NCBI RefSeq assembly: GCF_040640155.1
Contig: NZ_JBFABE010000019.1
Coordinates: forward strand, 61,606-125,605
Length of the DNA: 64,000 bases
Reading direction: 5' to 3'
Source: Streptosporangium sp040640155
GTDB taxonomy: Bacteria > Actinomycetota > Actinomycetes > Streptosporangiales > Streptosporangiaceae
Shown piece by piece: positions 41,288-48,574 of this stretch. Numbering within the stretch: the stretch's first letter is position 1; each line of letters starts with the position of its first letter. The notes below the pieces were generated by a model. It was not told where the DNA came from and searched no databases. It saw nothing but the letters and a program-made list of their open reading frames with translations. The position numbers were made by a program, and so were the translations under genes.

Positions 41288-42562
41288 CTATCCATCGAGA
41301 GGTCTCCCCGCCTCGGACATCGCCACCGCGCGCCGGGTCGCGGCCCCGTACGCGAGGGTGACGACGACGACGGCGATCGGGAAGGCGGTCGCGACGAGGA
41401 GCCCGGCGCGCAGTCCCGAACCCCCGTCGTCCGGGAGCAGACCGGCCAGGCCCCCCAGGAGACCGGTGGCGGAGGCGGAGGCGTCCGCGGCGGCCCCCGC
41501 GATCCAGGGACCGGCCGCGCCCCCGGCGTCGCCGAAGACGGCCAGCACCCCGAACATGGCCGCGCCCCCGAGGGGGAAACGGGCGGCGGCGAGGCTGAAG
41601 GTCCCCGGCCAGAGCAGGCTCACCGCCAGGCCGCAGACCGCGCAGCCGATCAGGCTCACCAGCGGGTCGGAGGCCAGGCAGGCGACGAGGTAACAGACCG
41701 TCGCCAGCGCGCCGCACGAGGCCATCGCCGGCACCAGCGGGATCCTCTCCCCCCACAGCCCGTAGACGATCCGGCCGACGCCCATCAGGACGGCGAACAG
41801 GCACGGTCCCGCCAGGTCGCCCCAGACCTTGGAGACGCCCAGCCCCTGCTCGGCGAAGAGCGAGGACCACTGCGACATGGTCAGCTCGGCCGCCCCGGCG
41901 CAGAGCATCAGCACCATCGCCGCGGCGAAGGCGGGGGCGGAGAAGAGCGCGCGCAGCGAGGTGCGGTGCTCGTCGGGCACGGTGGCCGGCAGCGGCACCC
42001 TCAGGAAGGCCACCATGTTGACTAGCGGGACCAGCGCCCAGATGACGGGCAGCACCTGCCAGGCGTCCTGGCCGATCCAGGCCAGCAGCAGTGTGCTGCC
42101 CGCCACCACCGCGACCTGCCCCCAGCAGTAGAAGGAGTGCAGCAGGCTCATCGCCGCGGCCTTGCCCTCCTGCGGGCTGGGCAGCGCGTCCACCACGGGA
42201 CTGACCAGCACCTCCAGCAGGCCGCCGCCGACCGCGTACACGACGATCGCCACGCACAGCCCGGCGTAGGGGGAGGGCGCCAGCGCCGGGGCCAGCGCGA
42301 GCAGCACCAGCCCCAGCACCGCGAGCACGTGGGCCAGCACCAGCGGGACGCGGTAGCCGGTACGGTCCACGAACCTCACCGCCACGATGTCGGTGACGAG
42401 CTGGGTGGCGAAGTTGAGCAGCACCAGCCGGCCGAGCATCTCCAGGGGGAGCTGGTAGCGGGTCTGGAACACGATGAACAGCAGCGGGGCCAGGTTGTTG
42501 ACGATCGCCTGCGTGACGTACCCGGTGTAGCAGGCACGGCGGGTGTGGTCGTACGTGATCAT
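41288..42562 (-). CDS. MFS transporter near enediyne core, 424 aa
   Basis: About 12 helices are visible. The N-terminus (TGYVTQAIVNNLAPLLFIVFQ) and RFVDRTGYRVPLV (loop 2-3) are MFS-like, and the central loop has a VPDEHRTSLRALF segment. It resembles sugar- or drug-type MFS proteins; the substrate is unclear. It lies 1.5 kb upstream of the enediyne operon in the same direction, so it could export the product, but no link is shown. ATG 42562 has no strong ribosome site. A Gly/Arg-rich repeat region follows upstream. Confidence 0.82.
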   Translation of the reverse strand: MITYDHTRRACYTGYVTQAIVNNLAPLLFIVFQTRYQLPLEMLGRLVLLNFATQLVTDIVAVRFVDRTGYRVPLVLAHVLAVLGLVLLALAPALAPSPYAGLCVAIVVYAVGGGLLEVLVSPVVDALPSPQEGKAAAMSLLHSFYCWGQVAVVAGSTLLLAWIGQDAWQVLPVIWALVPLVNMVAFLRVPLPATVPDEHRTSLRALFSAPAFAAAMVLMLCAGAAELTMSQWSSLFAEQGLGVSKVWGDLAGPCLFAVLMGVGRIVYGLWGERIPLVPAMASCGALATVCYLVACLASDPLVSLIGCAVCGLAVSLLWPGTFSLAAARFPLGGAAMFGVLAVFGDAGGAAGPWIAGAAADASASATGLLGGLAGLLPDDGGSGLRAGLLVATAFPIAVVVVTLAYGAATRRAVAMSEAGRPLDG

Positions 42563-42905
42563 GAAGGGTGCCGTGTCTTTCGATGGGAGGCGGCCGTCCC
42601 GCACACTACGGGTGCGGCCGCGGACGCCTTCCACCGGCTCTTGCTTCGGGGAGCGGGGGCTCCGGCGCGGGGTGTTCCGGGTCCGGCGGGTGGCCCGGAC
42701 CCGTCGGGGGTCCCGGGTGCGGCGGGCGTTCAGGACCCCGGCGGGCGTTCAGGACCCGGCGGGCGGTCGAGACCCCGGTGGCGGTCGGGACCCCGGCGGG
42801 CGGCCGGGACTCCCGTGGCGGTCGGGACTGCGGTGGCGGTCCGGACGCGGCGGGCGGTGAGGACGTCGGGGACGGCGGTCGCCGGCTCGCCCCCGGCCCG
42901 GGGAT
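42563..42905. other. Intergenic region before the MFS gene
   Basis: It is GC-rich and repeat-dominated, with no supported gene. It separates the MFS gene from the HATPase gene, which points in the same direction. Confidence 0.4.
42721..42862. repeat. Degenerate tandem repeats (GGCGGTCGGGACCCC type)
   Basis: Units of about 18-27 nt such as GGCGTTCAGGACCCCGGC and GGTGGCGGTCGGGACC recur with mismatches. They are unlikely to be coding. Confidence 0.75.
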
Positions 42906-43376
42906 CTACCTGAGCTGGAAGACGGGGGCGATGGCGGGGCGGGGCGGGGTGGGGGCGGGAAGGCTGATGACGAACCAGACGATCTTCCCTCCGGCGGGGA
43001 GGTGGGTCACGCCCCAGTCGTCGGCGAGGGACTCGACGATCTGCAGACCCCGGCCGCCGGTGGCGTCCATGTCGCGGGCGCACACCCGGGGGGTCCCCCC
43101 GCCCGGGTCGAAGAGCTCGCCGTGGACGAAGTCCCCGGCGCCGCGGATGCGCAGCGCGCACGCGGCGCCGCCGTGCTCGACGGCGTTGGTGACCAGCTCG
43201 CTGATGACCAGCAGGCAGTCGTCGAGAAGCTCGTCCGCGCCCCAGAGGGAGAGCTCGCGGCGGACCATGCGGCGGGCGTCGCGCACGCTCAGGGGGGTGG
43301 CGGGCAGTAGGCACTCGGCCGTGTACTCGTGGGCGGTTCCGAGGGACGCCGCGGATGAGTCGTGGTGGAGAGACAC
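42906..43376 (-). CDS. Anti-sigma-factor-like HATPase under a CebR-type operator, 156 aa
   Basis: This GHKL ATPase of the RsbW-like class has N-box LLVISELVTNAVEHGG (about residues 57-72), FDPGGG (about 90) and GGRGLQIVESLADDWG (about 107-122). The C-terminus is Pro-rich. It starts at GTG 43376, five nt after AAGGAGG. A perfect CebR/CelR-type palindrome ends 15 nt upstream of the start. If functional, the gene would respond to beta-glucan oligosaccharides, which is unusual for this family. No sigma or anti-anti-sigma gene is adjacent. Confidence 0.88.
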   Translation of the reverse strand: MSLHHDSSAASLGTAHEYTAECLLPATPLSVRDARRMVRRELSLWGADELLDDCLLVISELVTNAVEHGGAACALRIRGAGDFVHGELFDPGGGTPRVCARDMDATGGRGLQIVESLADDWGVTHLPAGGKIVWFVISLPAPTPPRPAIAPVFQLR

Positions 43377-43390
43377 TGCGCCTCCTTAAA

Positions 43391-43406
43391 GTGGGAGCGC
43401 TCCCAC
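43391..43406. promoter_or_regulatory. Perfect palindrome matching the CebR/CelR operator
   Basis: GTGGGAGCGCTCCCAC contains TGGGAGCGCTCCCA, the known operator of the LacI-family cellobiose repressors CebR (Streptomyces) and CelR (Thermobifida). It lies 15 nt upstream of the HATPase start codon, where it could block transcription. Confidence 0.85.
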
Positions 43407-43732
43407 AACCAAATGTAGAACATCCACCCACCCGTTGGGAATTGATCCCCCTTAATTGTTTCCTCCAGATGTCGCAAAAATGACGAAAAATCCCTCCATC
43501 CCATCGCCTTGCCGGAGGGCACCGGACCCCCCTGGCACACGGCGTTCCCGAAGGTCATCGGCCCTCCCGGGCGCGGGTCGCCCGCTCCTTCGGGCACATC
43601 GCCCCCGGGGGTCACCGGCTTCCCGCGAGGCCTCGGGCGCCCCAGGGGGCGAGCCCGCCCCCTCGTACGAGGCGAGCCCTCCACGGGCACGTCCTCCGCG
43701 GACGCCCCCCCGGCCCCCTCGGGCGCCTCCCC
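43407..43732. other. Intergenic stretch between HATPase and LLM oxidoreductase genes
   Basis: The first 90 bases are moderately AT-rich (AACCAAATGTAGAAC) and are a likely promoter for the HATPase. The rest is GC-rich, and its open frames look like shadows. No gene is supported. Confidence 0.45.
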
Positions 43733-44689
43733 TCAGCGGAGCTGGGGAAGGACCTTCGCGCCGAACGCGTCGATGTAGGCGCTCTGCTCCTGGCCGACGT
43801 GGTGCAGGTAGATCTCCTCGAACCCCAGGTCGATGTACTCCTTGATCCGGGCGGCGTGCCAGCCCAGGTCGGAGGAGACGTTCACGGACTCGGCGACCTG
43901 GGCGGGCGAGACGTTCTCGGAGACCACGTCGAAGAGCTCGGCGGTCTCCAGGTCCCAGGGCACCGGCGGGGAGAAGACGTTGCTGCGCCACTGGTCGTGG
44001 GCGATGGCCAGGGCCTCGTCGTCGCTCTCGGCCCAGCTCACGTGGACCTGCAGGGCCGCCTTGCCCCTGCCCCCGGCGTCCCGGTAGGCGCCGACGACCT
44101 CGCGCAGCCGCTCGACGGGCGCGTTCACCGTGATCAGGCCGTCGGCCCACTCGGCGCACCAGCGGGCGGTCTCCGGGCTCACCGCCGCGCCGACCAGCTT
44201 CGGGGTGACCTCGGGGCGGGTCCAGAGCCGGGCGCGGTCCACGGTCACCAGGCCCTGGTGGCTGACCTCCTCCCCCTCCAGCATCGCGCGGATGACGTCC
44301 ACGCACTCGCGCAGCCGCTGCATGCGCAGCTCCTTGCGCGGCCAGCGGTCGCCGGTGATGTGCTCGTTGCTCGCCTCGCCGGAGCCCAGCGCGGCCCAGA
44401 AGCGGCCGGGGTACATCGCCCCGAGGGTGCCGATCGCCTGGGCGATGATCGCGGGGTGGTAGCGCTGGCCGGGGGCGTTGACCACGCCGAACGGCAGGTC
44501 CGTGGCCTGGAGCGCCGCCCCCAGCCAGGACCAGGCGAATCCCGACTGCCCCTGCCGCTTGCTCCACGGGGAGAAGTGGTCCGACGACATCGCCGCGTCG
44601 AACCCCGCCTGCTCGGCCCGAGTGACCGCCTTCAGCAGCTCGGCCGGGTGGATCTGCTCGTGTGAGGAGTGGAAACCGAAAGTCGTCAT
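43733..44689 (-). CDS. LLM-class flavin/F420-dependent oxidoreductase, 318 aa
   Basis: This TIM-barrel oxidoreductase resembles F420-dependent glucose-6-phosphate dehydrogenase-like proteins (TIGR03885 type). Visible features are the N-terminal FGFHSSHEQIHPAELL, the SDHFSPW loop (about 36-42), GRFWAALGSGEASNEHITG (about 95-113) and VSPETARWCAEWADGLIT. The substrate is unknown. ATG 44689 has only a GAGGA close upstream. It stands alone between the HATPase gene and the tandem secreted proteins. Confidence 0.87.
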   Translation of the reverse strand: MTTFGFHSSHEQIHPAELLKAVTRAEQAGFDAAMSSDHFSPWSKRQGQSGFAWSWLGAALQATDLPFGVVNAPGQRYHPAIIAQAIGTLGAMYPGRFWAALGSGEASNEHITGDRWPRKELRMQRLRECVDVIRAMLEGEEVSHQGLVTVDRARLWTRPEVTPKLVGAAVSPETARWCAEWADGLITVNAPVERLREVVGAYRDAGGRGKAALQVHVSWAESDDEALAIAHDQWRSNVFSPPVPWDLETAELFDVVSENVSPAQVAESVNVSSDLGWHAARIKEYIDLGFEEIYLHHVGQEQSAYIDAFGAKVLPQLR

Positions 44690-44764
44690 CGTCCTCGGCT
44701 ACCCGCCCGGGCGGGGTCCATTCGGGAACGCCCCGTCGGACAGGTCACACCGCTGACCTGCCGT

Positions 44765-44793
44765 GCGGCGCCGGCCGGGGAGAGCGGCGCCGC
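44765..44793. terminator. Hairpin after the first secreted paralogue
   Basis: GCGGCGCC and GGCGCCGC flank a 13-nt loop, between the stop of the 361-aa gene (44810) and the divergent LLM gene. Moderate candidate without a T-run. Confidence 0.45.
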
Positions 44794-44809
44794 GTCCCGG
44801 CACCCGGTC

Positions 44810-45895
44810 TCAGTGGAGCGAGGCGTGGCTGACGAAGGACGGCCGGTTCATACGGGTCGTGGCGCTGTAGCAGGCGACGTTGCGGACCTGCGTCGAGCCG
44901 CCGGAGACCCACACGCCCTGCAGGTTGCAGTACTCGGGGCCCGGCCCGTACGCGGTGACCTGGATGTGGTCCGGCGGGGAGCCCAGCGCCCCGAAGGTCA
45001 CCAGGCGCATGCCGACGCCCGCGCCCTGGATGCCGTTCACGCTCCCCTGGCCGTTGTGGTTCACCGCCGCGGGCACCGGCACGTACGGCCCGGAGTTGTA
45101 GGGGAGGTTGTCGAAGGTGTAGCCGAACTTGTACGGCGGGAGCGCGCCGCCGGTGATGGCGCGCTCCCGCTGGTAGGTGAGGGTCCACCCGGTGTCGAGC
45201 GGCACGTCCGTGGCGTTGTGGCAGCGCACCTGGACCAGCTGCGCGCCGGCGGACGGCGTCCACGCGCCCACCTTGCACCGGGCCGGCCGGGCGTCGTCGA
45301 CCGCGGTGACCTGGAGGTTGCCCGCGAGGCCGGCCGACCCCAGGCCGGGCAGCCTGACGGTCCAGACGCCCACCCCGCCGCCGCCGACGACGTTCGTGCC
45401 CCCGGCCGAGTTGAACTGGCTCGCGACGAAGGAGCCGGTGTGGTGCACGTAGCCGAACGCCTGCGGCGCGGGCAGCGTGCCGGTGCTCTGCGCGAAGACG
45501 ATGCTGTACGGGGTGAAGGCCGGGGTGCCCCCGTAGCGGTAGCACTGCACCGCCACCACCATGTCGCCCCCGGAGGGCGCCCACCTCTGCGCCTGGCACC
45601 AGGAGGCGGTCGGCGCGACCGACGTGACGTGCACCACGCCGCCCGCGATCCCGATCTTCGGGAACCTCACGTACGTCTGCCCGACGCCGCCGGGAGTGAC
45701 GCCGACGGTGAATCCGGCCGGCCAGCTACCGGCCTGGTAGGCCGGCGGGGGGGTGCCCGAGGTCGCGTTGACCAGCGCGAACCCCCACCGGTTGGGGACG
45801 GACGCCTGCGCGCTCGCGGACGTGGCGGGCAGGCCCGTCGAGAGCAGGGCGAGGACACAGAGGATTCCGAGGATCACTTTCCGTAATCGGGGCAT
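44810..45895 (-). CDS. Secreted 361-aa protein, tandem paralogue A
   Basis: A signal peptide (about residues 1-29, ending SASA) is followed by a mature protein rich in Gly, Tyr, Asn and Cys, with paired motifs: SVPNRWGFALVN at the start, GGVGQTYVRFPK, MVVAVQCYRYGG, and repeated ITxQRERAITGGALPP-like and CHNAT/CYSAT modules in the second half. It looks like two related beta-rich halves with disulfides. I do not recognise the family. ATG 45895 follows GGAGAAC, conserved in paralogue B. About 60 percent of residues match paralogue B by eye. Confidence 0.8.
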   Translation of the reverse strand: MPRLRKVILGILCVLALLSTGLPATSASAQASVPNRWGFALVNATSGTPPPAYQAGSWPAGFTVGVTPGGVGQTYVRFPKIGIAGGVVHVTSVAPTASWCQAQRWAPSGGDMVVAVQCYRYGGTPAFTPYSIVFAQSTGTLPAPQAFGYVHHTGSFVASQFNSAGGTNVVGGGGVGVWTVRLPGLGSAGLAGNLQVTAVDDARPARCKVGAWTPSAGAQLVQVRCHNATDVPLDTGWTLTYQRERAITGGALPPYKFGYTFDNLPYNSGPYVPVPAAVNHNGQGSVNGIQGAGVGMRLVTFGALGSPPDHIQVTAYGPGPEYCNLQGVWVSGGSTQVRNVACYSATTRMNRPSFVSHASLH

Positions 45896-45972
45896 GCCGT
45901 TCTCCGTCCGAAGGGGGTGGACGCGATGGTCGCGCCGGCGGGCGGGACGCCGGAGGTCACCGTCCGACCTGC

Positions 45973-46016
45973 GCTCTTGATAACCCGGCGATCCCCCCTT
46001 GAGAAGGCCCAACCTC
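45973..46016 (-). promoter_or_regulatory. Conserved promoter block of secreted paralogue A
   Basis: This 44-nt block, 78 nt upstream of the start, is nearly the same as the block before paralogue B (47338-47381). Both include the reverse complement of CTTGATAACCCGGCGATC. It is likely the core promoter or operator, duplicated with the gene. Confidence 0.65.
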
Positions 46017-46118
46017 GCGAGGGTCCCCGGCTCTCCCCCCGCCCGCCGGGTCGGTACCGCGACCGGCCCGGCGCGCCCACGAGGGGAGACGGATCACCGC
46101 GACGGCCCGCCCGGACGT

Positions 46119-46157
46119 GGGTGCCGCGCCGGCCCGTTCCCGGCCGGCGCGGCACCC
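46119..46157. terminator. Perfect 16-bp hairpin after secreted paralogue B
   Basis: GGGTGCCGCGCCGGCC and its exact complement flank a 7-nt loop (CGTTCCC), 20 nt after the paralogue B stop and before the promoter of paralogue A. It is a strong terminator candidate that insulates the two genes. Confidence 0.85.
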
Positions 46158-46176
46158 GCCCTGCCCGCGCCCTGTC

Positions 46177-47262
46177 TCAGTAGCGGGAGGTGTAGCTGAC
46201 CATGGACGGCCGGTCGACGCGGGTCGCGGCGTTGTAGCAGACGACGTTGCGGACGTAGACCGAGCCGCCGAAGGTGTTCCACACGCTCTGCAGGTTGCAG
46301 TACTCCGGGCCGGGCCCGTACGCGGTGGCCTGGACGTTGTCCTGCAGGGCACCGACGACCGGGAAGGTCACCAGGCGCAGGCCGAGGCCGGCGCCCTGGA
46401 CGGTGTTGACGGCCGACGCGGAGTTGTAGTTCACCGCCGGGGGCACAGGGGCGTACGGGCCGGGGTTGGCCGGGGTGTTGTCGAAGGTGTAGCCGAACCT
46501 GCCCGGCGGGAGCGCGCCGCCGGTGATGGCGCGCTCACGCTGGTAGGTGAGGCTCCACCCGCTGTTGAGCGGCGCGTTCGTGGCGTTGTGGCAGCGCACC
46601 TGGACGGCCTGCGTGCCGGCGGACGGCGCCCAGGCGCCCACCTTGCACCGGGCGGGCTGGGCGGGGTTGGCCGAGGTGACCTGGAGGTTGCCCGCGTACC
46701 CGGACGAGCCCAGGCCGGGGAGCTGGACGGTCCAGACGCCCGCGCCGCCGGCGACGGTGTTCACGGCCCCGGCCGAGTTGAACTGGCTCGTTATCCCGGC
46801 GCCGTTGTAGTGCACGTAGCCGAACGCCTGCGGCGCGGGCAGCGTGCCGGTGCTCTGCTCGAACACGATGCTGTACGGGGTGAAGACCGGGGCGCCCCCG
46901 TAGCGGTAGCACTGCACCGCCACCACCATGTCGGCGCCCGAGGGGGCCCACTTCTGCGCCTGGCACCAGTAGGCGGTATCCGATATCGCCGTGACGTGCA
47001 CCACTCCACCGTTGACCGCGAGCTGCGGGAACCTCACGTACGTCTGCCCGACGCCTCCGGGGGTGACGCTGACGTTGAACCCGGCCGACCAGCTACCGGC
47101 CTGGTGCGCGGGGTCGGGGACACCGGAGGTGATGTTGACCAGCGCGAACCCCCACCGGTTGGGGACGGACGCCTGCGCGCTCGTGGCCGCGGCGGTGAGA
47201 CCCACCGAGAGCAGCGCGAGAACACAGAGGATTCGAGATGTCACTTTCCGTAACCGTGGCAT
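46177..47262 (-). CDS. Secreted 361-aa protein, tandem paralogue B
   Basis: It has the same length and layout as paralogue A: signal peptide with cleavage near SAQA, SVPNRWGFALVNITSG, GGVGQTYVRFPQ, CYRYGGAPVFTPYSIVFEQ and matching Cys positions throughout. GGAGAAC precedes ATG 47262, although ATG 47274 is also in frame. Retention of all Cys and promoter elements suggests that both copies are functional. The family is unknown; a cell-surface or secreted binding protein is the most that can be said. Confidence 0.8.
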   Translation of the reverse strand: MPRLRKVTSRILCVLALLSVGLTAAATSAQASVPNRWGFALVNITSGVPDPAHQAGSWSAGFNVSVTPGGVGQTYVRFPQLAVNGGVVHVTAISDTAYWCQAQKWAPSGADMVVAVQCYRYGGAPVFTPYSIVFEQSTGTLPAPQAFGYVHYNGAGITSQFNSAGAVNTVAGGAGVWTVQLPGLGSSGYAGNLQVTSANPAQPARCKVGAWAPSAGTQAVQVRCHNATNAPLNSGWSLTYQRERAITGGALPPGRFGYTFDNTPANPGPYAPVPPAVNYNSASAVNTVQGAGLGLRLVTFPVVGALQDNVQATAYGPGPEYCNLQSVWNTFGGSVYVRNVVCYNAATRVDRPSMVSYTSRY

Positions 47263-47337
47263 GCAGTTCTCCATCGGTGGGGGTGGACGCGCTCGTGGCG
47301 TCGGGGGCGGGATGCCGGGATTCACCACCCGGCCTGA

Positions 47338-47381
47338 GCTCTTGATAACCCGGCGATCACCTGTTGAGAAGACCCAACCTC
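47338..47381 (-). promoter_or_regulatory. Conserved promoter block of secreted paralogue B
   Basis: This is the counterpart of 45973-46016, 76 nt upstream of the start. It contains TTATCAAGAG on the minus strand. Retention of sequence and spacing in both copies supports a functional element. Confidence 0.65.
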
Positions 47382-47452
47382 ACCGGCGCCCCTGACTCTC
47401 ACCCGCCGGTCGGGTCGGCGCCGCGACCGGGCGGGGGTCGCACGAGGAGATC

Positions 47453-48511
47453 ATGCGGACATCCCGCCGAGTACCGTATGAACATGCGCAGGCGGATTCC
47501 CCAGGATCCACGAGACGGGATGTGAGAACCGTGCCGGAACCGGACCCGAACGTTCCACGTGTCATGTGGGGGCTGCTGGAACCCCTGCACGTCGTCACGT
47601 ACTTCGCCGCCGAGGCACGCGCCGCGGCCGACGCGGTCGGCATGCGCGGCTTCTGGATGGGGTACTTCGCGACCAGGGCGGCGCCGCTCGGACCGGTCGG
47701 GCCCGGGGTCGTCACGGCCGCCTTCCACGGGTTCCCCCCGGCCCACGTCGCCCGCGCCCTCCCCGACGCCTGGTCGTTCGCGACCCCCGGGGACGTGCTG
47801 CGCGCCCGGCTCGACGGCGCGGGCAACGCGCTGCGGAGCCTGCTGGGCGCCGAGGCCCTCGGATCGGACGAGATGCGGGCGGCGGCGGAGCTGGCCTGGG
47901 AGGCCGCCGCCCTGGCCGACACCGCGGGCCGGGTGCTCGGCGCGGCGAACCAGGCGCTGCCCGCGCCCGACGAGCCGCACCTGGTGCTCTGGCAGGCGGC
48001 GACCACGCTGCGCGAGCACCGCGGCGACGGGCACGTGGCCGCGCTCGTCGCTCACGACGTCTCTCCGGTCGAGGCCCACCTGCTCAAGGTGGCGGCGGGC
48101 GAGACGGACCTGGCCCAGCTCCGGGTGGCGCGGCGTTTCGGTGACGAGGAGTGGGAGGCGGGCGCCGCCGCCCTGCGCGAGCGCGGGTGGGCCGACGCCG
48201 CCGGCGTCCTGACGCCCGAGGGCGCGCGCGAGCGCGAGCGGATCGAGCGGCTGACCGACGAGGCGGCGGCCCGCCCCTGGCGGGCCTTCGGGGACGAGCG
48301 CACCGCCGCCCTCGCCCGGCTGCTCCGCCCGTTCACCCGGGTCGTCGTGGAGTCGGGCGTGCTGCCCCCCTCCAGCCCCGTCGGCCTGCCGTGGCCGTCC
48401 TTCGATGACGACGCCGCCGGCCCCGTCCCCGGGAACGGGGCCGGGGCCGGGAACGGCGACGGGGACGGCCGGGAGCGCGGGCTCCCGGCCGTCCCGTCAC
48501 AGGTCGGCTGA
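47453..48511 (+). CDS. SalK/SCO6745-like protein, 352 aa
   Basis: The N-terminal region (WGLLEPLHVVTYFAAEARAAADAVGMRGFWMGYFATRAAPLG) is the signature of the actinobacterial SCO6745/SalK family, followed by a helical body and a disordered Gly/Asn/Asp-rich tail (about residues 305-340). Proteins of this kind are sometimes linked to natural-product or regulatory loci; no activity is established. ATG 47453 has GAGGAG only 3-4 nt upstream; GTG 47522 or 47531 are alternatives nearer the homologous part. It is convergent with the GH81 gene. Confidence 0.7.
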   Translation: MRTSRRVPYEHAQADSPGSTRRDVRTVPEPDPNVPRVMWGLLEPLHVVTYFAAEARAAADAVGMRGFWMGYFATRAAPLGPVGPGVVTAAFHGFPPAHVARALPDAWSFATPGDVLRARLDGAGNALRSLLGAEALGSDEMRAAAELAWEAAALADTAGRVLGAANQALPAPDEPHLVLWQAATTLREHRGDGHVAALVAHDVSPVEAHLLKVAAGETDLAQLRVARRFGDEEWEAGAAALRERGWADAAGVLTPEGARERERIERLTDEAAARPWRAFGDERTAALARLLRPFTRVVVESGVLPPSSPVGLPWPSFDDDAAGPVPGNGAGAGNGDGDGRERGLPAVPSQVG

Positions 48512-48542
48512 GCGGGCCGGCCGAGCGGGCCGGCCGGTGGTG

Positions 48543-48569
48543 GGGTGACCGGCCGGGGACCGGTCACCC
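48543..48569. terminator. Bidirectional hairpin between convergent genes
   Basis: GGGTGACCGG and CCGGTCACCC are perfect complements around a 7-nt loop. The position, between the SalK-like gene end (48511) and the GH81 gene end (48575), fits a shared terminator. Confidence 0.75.
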
Positions 48570-48574
48570 GGGGA

